DNA of 64,000 bases, taken from NCBI RefSeq assembly GCF_051020765.1, contig NW_027469104.1, forward strand, positions 496,001 to 560,000. The letters are read 5' to 3'. How positions within the stretch are numbered: position 1 is the stretch's first letter; each line of letters starts with the position of its first letter. This stretch comes from Lasioglossum baleicum (taxonomy: Eukaryota; Arthropoda; Insecta; Hymenoptera; Halictidae). Position numbers and translations under genes: made by a program. The notes under the pieces are model-generated. The model did no database searches. It saw only the letters and a program-made list of their open reading frames with translations, and was not told the DNA's origin. Below are positions 1 to 8,692 of the stretch, piece by piece.

Positions 1-184
1 TATGCGTTATGCGTTATGCGTTATGCGTTATGCGTTATGCGTTATGCGTTATGCGTTATGCGTTATGCGTTATGCGTTATGCGTTATGCGTTATGCGTTA
101 TGCGTTATGCGTTATGCGTTATGCGTTATGCGTTATGCGTTATGACTTTTTCATTGAGCGTTATGCGTTATGCGTAATGCGTTA
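1..184 (+). repeat. TTATGCG heptamer satellite, left edge
   Basis: Head-to-tail TTATGCG units fill this stretch up to the BEL/Pao insertion. The run is interrupted once by a cassette beginning GACTTTTTCATTGAG at 144, followed by a TAATGCG variant. This is the left half of a cassette A copy; its right half lies beyond the BEL element from 7830. The array runs off the left edge of the window, so its true start is not seen. Confidence 0.97.
180..184. repeat. 5-bp target-site duplication, left copy (BEL/Pao)
   Basis: CGTTA directly precedes the TG of the left LTR and recurs directly after the CA of the right LTR at 7830-7834. Five base pairs fits BEL/Pao integration. Removing the element and one copy of CGTTA restores a sequence present intact elsewhere in the array, for example from 16130, which confirms the boundaries. 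Confidence 0.93.
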
Positions 185-1160
185 TGTTCCGTCTCAAGAA
201 TCGTTGTCCCTCGCAAATATTCGATTTCTAACGAACGATTTATTAACGGGTCTTCCCTCGAAAATACATTACGATCGAGCCCCCCCTTTACAATGTTTTT
301 CCTTATAACAGCGACACGACGATGCAAGATCGGTATTTGTTTTTAGCAATCGCTCGTCCCCCCAAACATCAGAGACACGGAGAGTCGATTCTCGAATGTT
401 CTGCAACATTGTCGTGCCCAGGAAACCGTTAGAGATTAAATAATTTGATATACCGTAACTGACCAAAAACAGTCGGCATTCACCACAGGTATTGCAACCT
501 TCGGAACAACCCAATCGCGATATGGGTCGATTGTATGCACAGTCATAAAATATCTACAGTCTAAAGTCTAAAGAATCCTCGCGTTCGTTAATCTCGGTCA
601 AGTATCCACGTTCACCCTCGACCATCTTGTTTCAAGGATGCGCGCTAGCTCGTAAATCTACGGAAAAGGGACACCATTAAATTCTTACAACATGCTTCCA
701 AGGGTGCATCGGCCGACCCATACACAATTCTTAATATCGAAGATTTGTGTACGTATATTTCGGACAGTAAACAATTCGCATGTATACGGTTCATCTGCAC
801 TGCTGCTCTCGTAAACCAAGAGATGGCATTGCCCTCGCAGGCCCGTCACATGGAAATGCTGCATGTTCATAAACAATCGAAAACCTCTCGTTCTCCAACT
901 CGGGCATACTCCTACTCTTCTTTCCAATCGACCAATCGAAAGAAAGTGTAAAGAGTGATCGATGTCCTGATTGGAAGCGAAAGATCGACAGCACCAACCA
1001 GGTTGCTTACCATTAGAACAAAAGATGATTCATTCTTTTCCCTACTCCAAAGCCAACCTCTCATCCACGAGGCGCTTCTCAAAAAACTCGTGTTGGATGG
1101 AAGTCGAGTTCACTCTCAGTTCGTTACGATCCTTCGAACGAGTGACACTAACCACCCAAC

Positions 1161-1312
1161 CGAGCGTTACACTTCTTGCTACCGATATCGTGCAAGCGAA
1201 GTAATACAGATCAACACGGTTTGATCTGCACGCGTACGAGCGTTACACTTCTTGCTACCGATATCGTGCAAGCGAAGTAATACAGATCAACACGGTTTGA
1301 TCTGCGCGCGTA
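1161..1312 (+). repeat. 76-bp tandem duplication inside the BEL 5' LTR
   Basis: Two adjacent 76-bp units, 1161-1236 and 1237-1312, both start CGAGCGTTACACTTC. They differ at one base near the end (CTGCACGCGTA versus CTGCGCGCGTA). The second unit runs directly into a TATAAGG sequence. The same pair with the same mismatch is in the right LTR at 7487-7638, so the duplication predates this insertion. Duplicated blocks next to LTR promoters often carry transcription-factor sites; that role is inferred here. Confidence 0.9.
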
Positions 1313-1317
1313 TAAGG
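1311..1317 (+). promoter_or_regulatory. Candidate TATA box of the BEL LTR promoter
   Basis: TATAAGG lies about 187 bp before the LTR end, just after the 76-bp duplicated block. A start site 25-30 bp downstream would give a long U3 and an R-U5 of about 160 bp. No convincing initiator motif was seen, so this is a positional guess. The equivalent site in the right LTR is 7637-7643. Confidence 0.35.
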
Positions 1318-1506
1318 CAAGACTTGTCGGCACAGCCTTACTGACGAGTCCTCCGGCAAGTCTAGGACGAAACGCAATTCTTTCATTTTTTACATTTCCT
1401 TCATTCCATCCAATCCGATCCGATAAATTGAAATAGTTGTCCAAAGTTAATTCGGCGGACAACCAAACGATAGACTCGCGGACACGACGGTCGCGACAAA
1501 ACATTT

Positions 1507-1524
1507 TGGTCCTTCGAGCCGGAT
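1507..1524 (+). other. Primer-binding site, complementary to tRNA-Tyr 3' end
   Basis: TGGTCCTTCGAGCCGGAT starts three bases after the LTR end. It is the reverse complement of the last 18 nt of animal tRNA-Tyr, including the CCA tail (the gene's acceptor end reads CCGGCTCGAAGGA). All 18 positions match my recollection of that tRNA. Reverse transcription would prime here. Confidence 0.85.
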
Positions 1525-1771
1525 CGGTGACCTTGTGAGTGTACAGTGAGTGCAAGGACAATTCAAGGTGGAAATCATCAATCATTGAGAGAATTGCGTC
1601 CACGATCAACCGACAACGTTGACCAGCTTACGCAGAGAGCAGCCACGATCAGCCGACAACGTTGAGCAACCGCCAGCGATAGCAATCAACCGTATCAGCT
1701 CAAGGTAGGCACGTTTTTGAATTTTCCGATCAGGATCGTTTATTGGCCACCCCCATCGAGACATTCGTAAA
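1525..1771 (+). other. BEL untranslated leader with a 22-bp direct repeat
   Basis: This is the non-coding leader between the primer-binding site and the gag start. It contains two copies of a 22-bp sequence, 1601-1622 and 1644-1665, both starting CACGATCA and ending CGACAACGTTGA, 43 bp apart with one mismatch. Leaders of this kind hold RNA packaging and dimerisation signals, but I can assign no such role from sequence alone. Confidence 0.6.
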
Positions 1772-3091
1772 ATGGCAAACACGAGCAAGTTAAGCCAGCG
1801 TATTAACGCCCTCAAGGTTAAACAACGCGTTTTCAAGTCGGATCTAACAGACTTTTCTAACGAATTATTGAAATATCAAGAGTCCGCGACCGCGCGTACA
1901 ATACTTCGAGAACGGGTAGAACAACTCAGGAAACAATTCGACGCGTTCAACGACGCCCAAGACGAGCTAGGTCATCATGAAAACTTCGAACAGTTACAAA
2001 TTGAACGAAAGGCCGTGAGAGATTCGTATTACAATGCGCTAGCCACCGCGATACAAATACTCGATGAATCGCCGACGGCACAGAGCCAATCGACTAGAAC
2101 CGCGATTGATTCACCAGCTCCATCCACATCTACCAGCATCACCGGGGTGCATTTACCCAAAATTCGTCTTCCGCGTTTCGATGGACGGCTCGAGAAATGG
2201 TTGCCTTTCAAGGACGCATTCTTGAGCTTGATCCAGGGTCACCAAGGACTCACCGATATCCAACGTTTCAATTATCTCAGGCTATCGGTAACAGAACAAG
2301 CCGAAGAGGCCATTGAATCGTTCACAATGAGCGAGGAGAATTATAAGGCCGCGTGGGCTCAATTATTAGAAACGTACGACAATCAACGCGCGCTCATTCT
2401 ACGTCATACCACATTGTTACTCGAGACACCTGCTATGCTCAACGGTTCACCAGCCGAAATAAATAACCTGATAAATTATATGCAATCGCACATCCGCTCG
2501 TTGCAATCGCTCGGTAGATCCTGGGAAAACATCGCGAGCGATCTAATCACGGTTATCGCTATCAATCGAATGGACGACGAAACGCGCAGAAATTGGGAAC
2601 AAACCCTTGTAGATACCGGCATGCCTCTCGCATCAGACATGTTCAAACATCTTCGCAATGCTTCACATCAAGGCAATTTTCGCGCCGCACCGGCAAATAC
2701 GAAACAATACAGGAAAGCGTTGCCAGAAATTAGTCGACCGTCGGCAAATCTTCGACCGCGAGCCCCGAAACGAACGTTCGCGACAATATCGAAAGGAACA
2801 TCGGCGTCTCCGAGACCGAATAAACGAACATTCACAACGACAACCAACGTTCAAGCATGCCAGATCTGCAATTCTTCGACACACAAATTATTTGCGTGTC
2901 CTACATTTGGGAACATGACCATCGATGAACGATGGGCAGCGACTACGGCAGCAAATCTATGCTCGAATTGTTTACTAGCAGGTCACACTCTTGACAAATG
3001 CATAAAGGATCGGTGTCGCATTTGTGGTAAGAGACACAATACCAGATTGCATAGAGAACAGAGACCGACGATTCCTGACAAAGAAACATGA
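1772..3091 (+). CDS. gag: BEL/Pao Gag polyprotein (439 aa)
   Basis: Structural protein that would form the virus-like particle and package the element RNA. The ATG at 1772 is the first good start after the leader and sits in strong context (A at -3, G at +4). Residues 1-110 are charged and helical. Residues about 125-290 match the DUF1759-type Gag core of BEL/Pao elements, including LPKIRLPRFDG. A basic linker follows, then nucleic-acid-binding knuckles: C363-C366-H371-C376 and C397-C400-H405-C410, both CX2CX4HX4C, and a third atypical group C415-C418-H422-H427. The frame ends at TGA 3089-3091 and pol continues in the same frame. The ORF is intact and codes for a plausible functional Gag. Confidence 0.92.
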   Translation: MANTSKLSQRINALKVKQRVFKSDLTDFSNELLKYQESATARTILRERVEQLRKQFDAFNDAQDELGHHENFEQLQIERKAVRDSYYNALATAIQILDESPTAQSQSTRTAIDSPAPSTSTSITGVHLPKIRLPRFDGRLEKWLPFKDAFLSLIQGHQGLTDIQRFNYLRLSVTEQAEEAIESFTMSEENYKAAWAQLLETYDNQRALILRHTTLLLETPAMLNGSPAEINNLINYMQSHIRSLQSLGRSWENIASDLITVIAINRMDDETRRNWEQTLVDTGMPLASDMFKHLRNASHQGNFRAAPANTKQYRKALPEISRPSANLRPRAPKRTFATISKGTSASPRPNKRTFTTTTNVQACQICNSSTHKLFACPTFGNMTIDERWAATTAANLCSNCLLAGHTLDKCIKDRCRICGKRHNTRLHREQRPTIPDKET

Positions 3092-3097
3092 CTAGTC
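3089..3097 (+). promoter_or_regulatory. Candidate stop-codon readthrough site between gag and pol
   Basis: The gag stop reads TGA followed directly by CTAGTC. Gag and pol are in the same frame with no other stop between them, and there is no ATG between the stop and the pol protease region. UGA followed by CUA(G) is the best-known leaky stop context in animal genes and in some RNA viruses. Readthrough would yield Gag at high level and Gag-Pol at low level. BEL/Pao elements more often use one ORF, so a once-only TGA mutation in this copy is the alternative. Confidence 0.55.
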
Positions 3098-4615
3098 TCC
3101 GAAAACGCGAACCGGCTCTTGTCTAACAATCACTCGTTTTTGTCGAACAAAACAACAAACGGTCTATTAACAACCGCGATCATTCACGTTTTGGATCGCG
3201 ATCGAAACCTGATTCCGTGTCGCACGTTGGTTGACCCCTGTTCCAACGCGAATCTTATCACAGATGAGCTAGCGAACCGGTTACAACTACCAACTACTCG
3301 ACAAACCGCCGTCATCGAAGCGTTGAACCAACTCAACACGACTACTAGCAATCTCATGACCGCCACGATAAAATCGAGATTGACAAATTATCAGAGGACG
3401 TTAACATTTTGCATCATCCCACGCATAGCAGAAACATTACCCGATAATCAGATCGACAGAACAGACATTCGTATACCGACTAATCTCCGTCTAGCCGATC
3501 CCGAATTCCATCGTCCGGGAAAAATCGATATGCTACTCGGCACTGGGCCTACATTATCCTGTCTTAGTATCGGACAAATCAATTTGTCAAATCGAAACAA
3601 CGTTGATCTCATACTTCAAAAAACTCAGTTCGGATGGATTATAGGAGGCGATCTCCTTTCAGCGTCGCGATCGAGCCGCAAGACATTTACCCAAAACGTA
3701 CAGTTCGATTTAGGGAAGTTCTGGGAAATAGAAGAAGGAACTATCGAGCGAGTTCGGTCAATCGAGGATCAAGCCTGCGAGAATCATTTCGCGGCCACCG
3801 TAACGCGCGATGATTCCGGTCGGTATATGGTAGCGTTACCTTTCAACGAAAAGCAAACCCAACTCGGGGAGTCTCGTTCACGCGCTCTGAATCGGTTCTT
3901 AGCCCTCGAACGAAAACTGGAACGCGATCCAGAATTTAAAAAAAAATACACAGAAGTAATAGACGAATACCGCGTCCTCGGACACATGAAGCAAGTCACA
4001 ACCATTCAAACGCCCGGATTTTATCTGCCGCATCATGCCGTCTTCAAACCAACGAGCTCAACCACAAAAATCCGCATAGTTTTCGACGGTTCCGCTAAGA
4101 CAAATACGAACATATCCTTAAATGATACACTCCGAATCGGTCCCACTCTACAAGATGATATTTTTTCACTCTTATTAAGATTCAGAATGCACGCATACGT
4201 GATAACGGCCGATATCGAGAAAATGTATCGCCAATTTCTAGTTCGACCCGAAGACCGCGCTTTTCAAAGAATACTATGGCGAGACCCGAACGAGGACATC
4301 AAAACCTACGAATTGACAACCGCTACGTTCGGACTCGCTCCAGCACCATATCTAGCCATCCGATGTTTACATCAATTAGCAAACGACGAAGAACGCGATT
4401 TCCCGGAAGCCGCAGCACGTATCAAACAAGATTTATATGTCGACGATCTATTGACCGGTACCGATTCAATCACAGAAGCGCGATCATTACAACGCCAAAT
4501 CACGTGTCGCACCCCTCAGTCAAATAACCCTAGCTCGTTTAGAGTTGTGCGGCGCCGCCTTGCTAGCCACGCTATCGCAAACCGTGCGGAGTGCGTTGAC
4601 TCACAACATCGATAA
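3092..4615 (+). pseudogene. pol: BEL/Pao pol, 5' part: aspartic protease and reverse transcriptase, broken at its 3' end
   Basis: Continues the gag frame after the TGA. It opens with a retropepsin-like region; the nominal active site reads LVDPCSNANLI, where most BEL/Pao proteases have an aspartate followed by a small residue and glycine. A segment typical of these proteases follows (IDMLLGTG, then FGWIIGGDL). The reverse transcriptase has RIVFDGSAK, TADIEKMYRQF, ATFGLAPAPYLA and the catalytic YVDD at 4436-4447. Recognisable sequence stops about 18 codons after YVDD, near 4499; the frame then runs through unrelated codons to a stop at 4613-4615. The thumb, connection region and start of RNase H are missing. 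There is no ATG near the start, consistent with expression as a Gag fusion. Confidence 0.88.
4496..4503 (+). other. Deletion junction within BEL pol
   Basis: Upstream, the reverse transcriptase is read in the gag frame up to about 4499. Immediately downstream, another frame starts mid-motif with SRVAPLSQITLARLELC, which in intact BEL/Pao pol lies in the RNase H region. The intervening stretch, roughly 200 codons in intact relatives, is absent and the frame shifts. No insertion or foreign sequence sits at the join. Exact breakpoints need an intact relative for alignment. Confidence 0.82.
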
Positions 4616-6440
4616 ATCAGTATTCTGGACCGATTCGACGATAGTTTTAAGTTGGTTGCGCAAGCAACCTTCTACCTTGAAGACATTCGTCGCGAATCGC
4701 GTGGCCAAAATCCAACGAAAAACAGAAATACAGTCGTGGCGATATGTACGTTCCGCAGACAACCCAGCTGATCTCATTTCGCGAGGAATGACCACAGCAG
4801 AATTTAACAACAATCGTCTCTGGCGGTATGGTCCCGAATGGCTTGCTCAGGAACAAGCGAAGTGGCCATCCGCAAGATTCACCATATGCGATGAGCTACC
4901 GGAAGTACGAACGGTTACATGTTTGGTCGGGTCGATAATCCAAACCGACGAAATCCTTCAGCGATACTCGTGTATTCAAAAACTCAGGCGAATCGTCGCT
5001 TATTGTTTACGTTTCCGAACGAGTCGTCGGACTATCGGGCCATTGTCCATTGAAGAGATACAGCACGCGAACAGACAAATCATAAAATTACTTCAATCCG
5101 TCACTTTCGCTCGTGATATACATGATTTGAAAACTGGTCATCTATCTAACACGAGCAAATTACAACCGCTAACTCCATTCCTCGACGAACAGGGAATATT
5201 GCGCGTAGGAGGTCGACTGCAAAATTCCACGCTACCGTTCGAACAACGGCATCCGATACTTCTACCTCGAAGTCATCACATTACTAAACTCATAATTCGC
5301 GATTCACATCAACGGAATCATCATGCTGGAATCACTGCGACTTTATACGACGTGCGATTATCATACTGGCCAATCGACGGAAAGAACACTACGCGCCAAA
5401 TAGTGCGACATTGTATTAGATGTTTCCGTATAAAACCTCCCACAGTTGAATATATCATGGGTAATTTACCTGCTGCCCGTGTCACCGAAGGACGCCCATT
5501 CGTTAATAGTGGAATTGATTATTGCGGTCCATTCTACATAAAGGAGCGGCAATTTCGAAACAGAGTTCGAGTCAAAATATATGTAGCCGTCTTCGTCTGC
5601 TTCGCGACGAAGGCCGTTCATTTAGAAATAGTCGGCGATCTCACCACAGAAGCCTTTATGGCAGCGCTTAAAAGATTTATTGCACGAAGAGGTATTTGCA
5701 AAAACCTATATTCGGACAACGGCACAAATTTTGTCGGTGCCAACCACGAGCTGATGGAACTTCAGCAAACATTGTCAAAAGACGAGAAGTTCAACCACTT
5801 CCTCAACTCCAAGGCAATATCGTGGCACTTTATGCCTGCGTTATCCCCACATTTTGGCGGGTTGTGGGAAGCAGCCGTAAAATCATTCAAGCATCACGTC
5901 AAGCGAGTCGTCGGCGAGGAATTGTTCACGTATGAACAATTCAATACGTTCGTTATCGAGGTCGAAGCTATTTTAAATTCGCGTCCTCTGACTCCACTCT
6001 CGTCAGACCCGAACGATATTTCCGCTTTAACACCTGGCCATTTCCTGATCGGTGATTCCTTAACGTGTATTACCGAGACTGATTTCAGCGAAACGCCGTC
6101 AAATCGCTTGTCCACCTGGCAACATATACAGAAGGTAAAGCAAGACTTCTGGACCAGGTGGCACAAAGAATACATACACCAACTCAATGTTCGTCACACA
6201 TGGACCAAGGGGTCTCATGACATCCAACCAGGAACGGTTGTCTTATTGAAGGACGACACCTTACCGCCATTGTGTTGGCATCTGGGCCGAATATTACAGG
6301 TGCACCCAGGAACAGACGGCGTCACGCGTGCTGTGACCGTTCGTACCATCAACGGCACGTACAAACGAAATGTCAAGAGATTAGCACCTCTTCCCATAAC
6401 TGATAGTGCACGACCAATCGGTGCCGCTATCTCAACGTAG
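4500..6440 (+). pseudogene. pol: BEL/Pao pol, 3' part: RNase H remnant, integrase and C-terminal DUF5641-like domain
   Basis: Recognisable from SRVAPL at 4500 to TAG at 6438-6440, in a different frame from the upstream part. The RNase H remnant includes LELCGAALLATL and FWTDSTIVLSWL. The integrase zinc-binding region carries HHAG and CIRC. Its catalytic core has D (5517-5519, GIDYCGPF), D (5715-5717, YSDNGTNF) and E (5868-5870, GLWEAAVKS), spaced DX65D and DX50E as is usual for BEL/Pao. The C-terminus has WHKEYIHQL and a basic tail matching DUF5641, the end of BEL/Pao pol. This part has no stop or frameshift of its own. Without the deleted segment it has no obvious start, so integrase from this copy is probably not made. 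Confidence 0.9.
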
Positions 6441-6510
6441 TCATGTGAGTCCATCTTATCTTCATATCATATTACATTTGATCGATCGAATCGATCAACG
6501 AGGGGGAGCA
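6441..6510 (+). other. BEL 3' non-coding stretch with polypurine tract
   Basis: Seventy bases lie between the pol stop and the right LTR. Near the end, GAGGGGGAG at 6500-6508 is a short purine run two bases before the TG of the LTR. This is the expected polypurine tract that primes plus-strand DNA synthesis. No ORF or env-like sequence is present. Confidence 0.75.
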
Positions 6511-7829
6511 TGTTCCGTCTCAAGAATCGTTGTCCCTCGCAAATATTCGATTTCTAACGAACGATTTATTAACGGGTCTTCCCTCGAAAATACATTACGA
6601 TCGAGCCCCCCCTTTACAATGTTTTTCCTTATAACAGCGACACGACGATGCAAGATCGGTATTTGTTTTTAGCAATCGCTCGTCCCCCCAAACATCAGAG
6701 ACACGGAGAGTCGATTCTCGAATGTTCTGCAACATTGTCGTGCCCAGGAAACCGTTAGAGATTAAATAATTTGATATACCGTAACTGACCAAAAACAGTC
6801 GGCATTCACCACAGGTATTGCAACCTTCGGAACAACCCAATCGCGATATGGGTCGATTGTATGCACAGTCATAAAATATCTACAGTCTAAAGTCTAAAGA
6901 ATCCTCGCGTTCGTTAATCTCGGTCAAGTATCCACGTTCACCCTCGACCATCTTGTTTCAAGGATGCGCGCTAGCTCGTAAATCTACGGAAAAGGGACAC
7001 CATTAAATTCTTACAACATGCTTCCAAGGGTGCATCGGCCGACCCATACACAATTCTTAATATCGAAGATTTGTGTACGTATATTTCGGACAGTAAACAA
7101 TTCGCATGTATACGGTTCATCTGCACTGCTGCTCTCGTAAACCAAGAGATGGCATTGCCCTCGCAGGCCCGTCACATGGAAATGCTGCATGTTCATAAAC
7201 AATCGAAAACCTCTCGTTCTCCAACTCGGGCATACTCCTACTCTTCTTTCCAATCGACCAATCGAAAGAAAGTGTAAAGAGTGATCGATGTCCTGATTGG
7301 AAGCGAAAGATCGACAGCACCAACCAGGTTGCTTACCATTAGAACAAAAGATGATTCATTCTTTTCCCTACTCCAAAGCCAACCTCTCATCCACGAGGCG
7401 CTTCTCAAAAAACTCGTGTTGGATGGAAGTCGAGTTCACTCTCAGTTCGTTACGATCCTTCGAACGAGTGACACTAACCACCCAACCGAGCGTTACACTT
7501 CTTGCTACCGATATCGTGCAAGCGAAGTAATACAGATCAACACGGTTTGATCTGCACGCGTACGAGCGTTACACTTCTTGCTACCGATATCGTGCAAGCG
7601 AAGTAATACAGATCAACACGGTTTGATCTGCGCGCGTATAAGGCAAGACTTGTCGGCACAGCCTTACTGACGAGTCCTCCGGCAAGTCTAGGACGAAACG
7701 CAATTCTTTCATTTTTTACATTTCCTTCATTCCATCCAATCCGATCCGATAAATTGAAATAGTTGTCCAAAGTTAATTCGGCGGACAACCAAACGATAGA
7801 CTCGCGGACACGACGGTCGCGACAAAACA
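6511..7829 (+). repeat. BEL/Pao 3' LTR (1,319 bp)
   Basis: Direct copy of 185-1503 with no difference seen on reading. It begins TGTTCCG straight after the purine tract and ends AAAACA before the CGTTA target duplication. It carries the same 76-bp duplication (7487-7562 and 7563-7638) and TATAAGG (7637-7643). Confidence 0.95.
7487..7638 (+). repeat. 76-bp tandem duplication inside the BEL 3' LTR
   Basis: Same pair of 76-bp units as in the 5' LTR, with the same single mismatch, shared because both LTRs are copied from one template during reverse transcription. Confidence 0.9.
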
Positions 7830-7834
7830 CGTTA
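7830..7834. repeat. 5-bp target-site duplication, right copy (BEL/Pao)
   Basis: CGTTA directly follows the LTR end and matches 180-184. The satellite then resumes as TGCATTATGCG, the continuation of the interrupted cassette A. Confidence 0.93.
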
Positions 7835-8636
7835 TGCATTATGCGTTATGCGTTATGCGTAATGCGTTATGAGTAATGTGTCATGCGTTATCCGTTATGC
7901 GTTATCCGTTATGCGTTACGCGTTATGCGTTATGCGTTATGCGTTATGCGTTATGCGTTATGCGTTATGCGTTATGCGTTAAGCGTTATACGTTATGCGA
8001 TATGCGTTATTCGTTATGCGTTATGCGTTATGCGTTATGCGTTATGCGTTATGCGTTATGCGTTATGCGTTATGCGTTAAGCGTTATACGTTATGCGATA
8101 TGCGTTATTCGTTATGCGTTATGGACTATGCTTTATGCGTTATGCGTTATGGGTTATCCGTTATGCGTCATGCGTTATCCGTTATGCGTTATGCGTTATG
8201 CGTTATGCGTTATCCGTTATGCGTTATCCGTTATGCGTTACGCGTTATGCGTTATGCGTTATGCGTTATGCGTTATGCGTTATGCGTTATGCGTTATGCG
8301 TTAAGCGTTATACGTTATGCGATATGCGTTATTCGTTATGCGTTATGCGTTATGCTTTATGCGTTATGCGTTATGCGTTATGCGTTATGCGTTATGCGTT
8401 ATGCGTTATGCGTTATGCGTTATGCGTTATGCGTTATGCGTTATGCGTTATGCGTTATGCGTTATGCGTTATGCGTTATGCGTTATGCGTTATGCGTTAT
8501 GCGTTATGCGTTATGCGTTATGCGTTATGCGTTATGCGTTATGCGTATTGCGTTATGCGTTATGCGTTATGCGTTATGCGTTATGCGTTATGCGTTATGC
8601 GTTATGCGTTATGCGTTATGCGTTATGCGTTATGCG

Positions 8637-8692
8637 TTAAGCATTATGACTTTTTCATTGAGCGTTATGCGTTATGACTTTTCCATTGAGCG
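8637..8692 (+). repeat. Cassette B (doublet cassette), reference copy
   Basis: Fifty-six bases starting TTAAGCAT, then GACTTTTTCATTGAG, then, 28 bp after that motif begins, GACTTTTCCATTGAG. Further copies have their first GACTTT motif at 12687, 14864, 16515, 17152, 19441, 21310 and 54175 (the last with T-to-A, GACTTTATC). Each is followed by the same string of variants (TTATTCG, then TTATGGG twice). The Gypsy element is inserted in the copy at 54175, between ATTA and TGACTTT. Confidence 0.9.

Larger units (their letters stand above)
185..1503 (+). repeat. BEL/Pao 5' LTR (1,319 bp)
   Basis: The LTR begins TGTTCCGTCTC and ends GCGACAAAACA. It matches the copy at 6511-7829 at a constant offset of 6,326 with no difference that I could see. 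It is long for an LTR and carries a 76-bp tandem duplication (1161-1312) next to a TATAAGG box. The small ORFs on both strands repeat exactly in the other LTR and show no family features, so they are not called as genes. Confidence 0.95.
185..7829 (+). mobile_element. BEL/Pao LTR retrotransposon, full length but with an internal pol deletion
   Basis: This 7,645-bp element has two 1,319-bp direct LTRs (TG...CA), a 5-bp target duplication, a tRNA-Tyr primer-binding site, gag, pol and a short polypurine tract. The pol order is protease, reverse transcriptase, RNase H, integrase, then a C-terminal DUF5641-like region, which is the BEL/Pao arrangement. No env ORF is present: pol ends at 6440 and only 70 bp separate it from the right LTR. 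I see no difference between the LTRs, so insertion was recent, yet pol lacks the segment between reverse transcriptase and RNase H and shifts frame there. The copy is therefore non-autonomous. Class assignment is secure; the lineage within BEL/Pao was not resolved. Confidence 0.96.

Noticed and set aside
269..1224. Small ORFs within the BEL LTRs on both strands (repeated at 6595-7550)
   Set aside because: They recur only because the LTR is duplicated, overlap each other on both strands and show no recognisable domain.
3119..4615. Pol starting at a TTG codon at 3119
   Set aside because: TTG is not a plausible start here. The frame is open back to the gag TGA, so readthrough or an ancestral fusion explains it better.
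4545..6440. Second pol ORF as an independent gene with its own start
   Set aside because: Homology continues upstream of the nominal TTG start to 4500 in the same frame, and there is no ATG or promoter. It is the displaced 3' part of pol after a deletion.
6441..6510. Envelope gene that would make the BEL element an errantivirus-like element
   Set aside because: Only 70 bp lie between pol and the LTR and none of it is coding. The Gypsy element likewise has no ORF after gag-pol.
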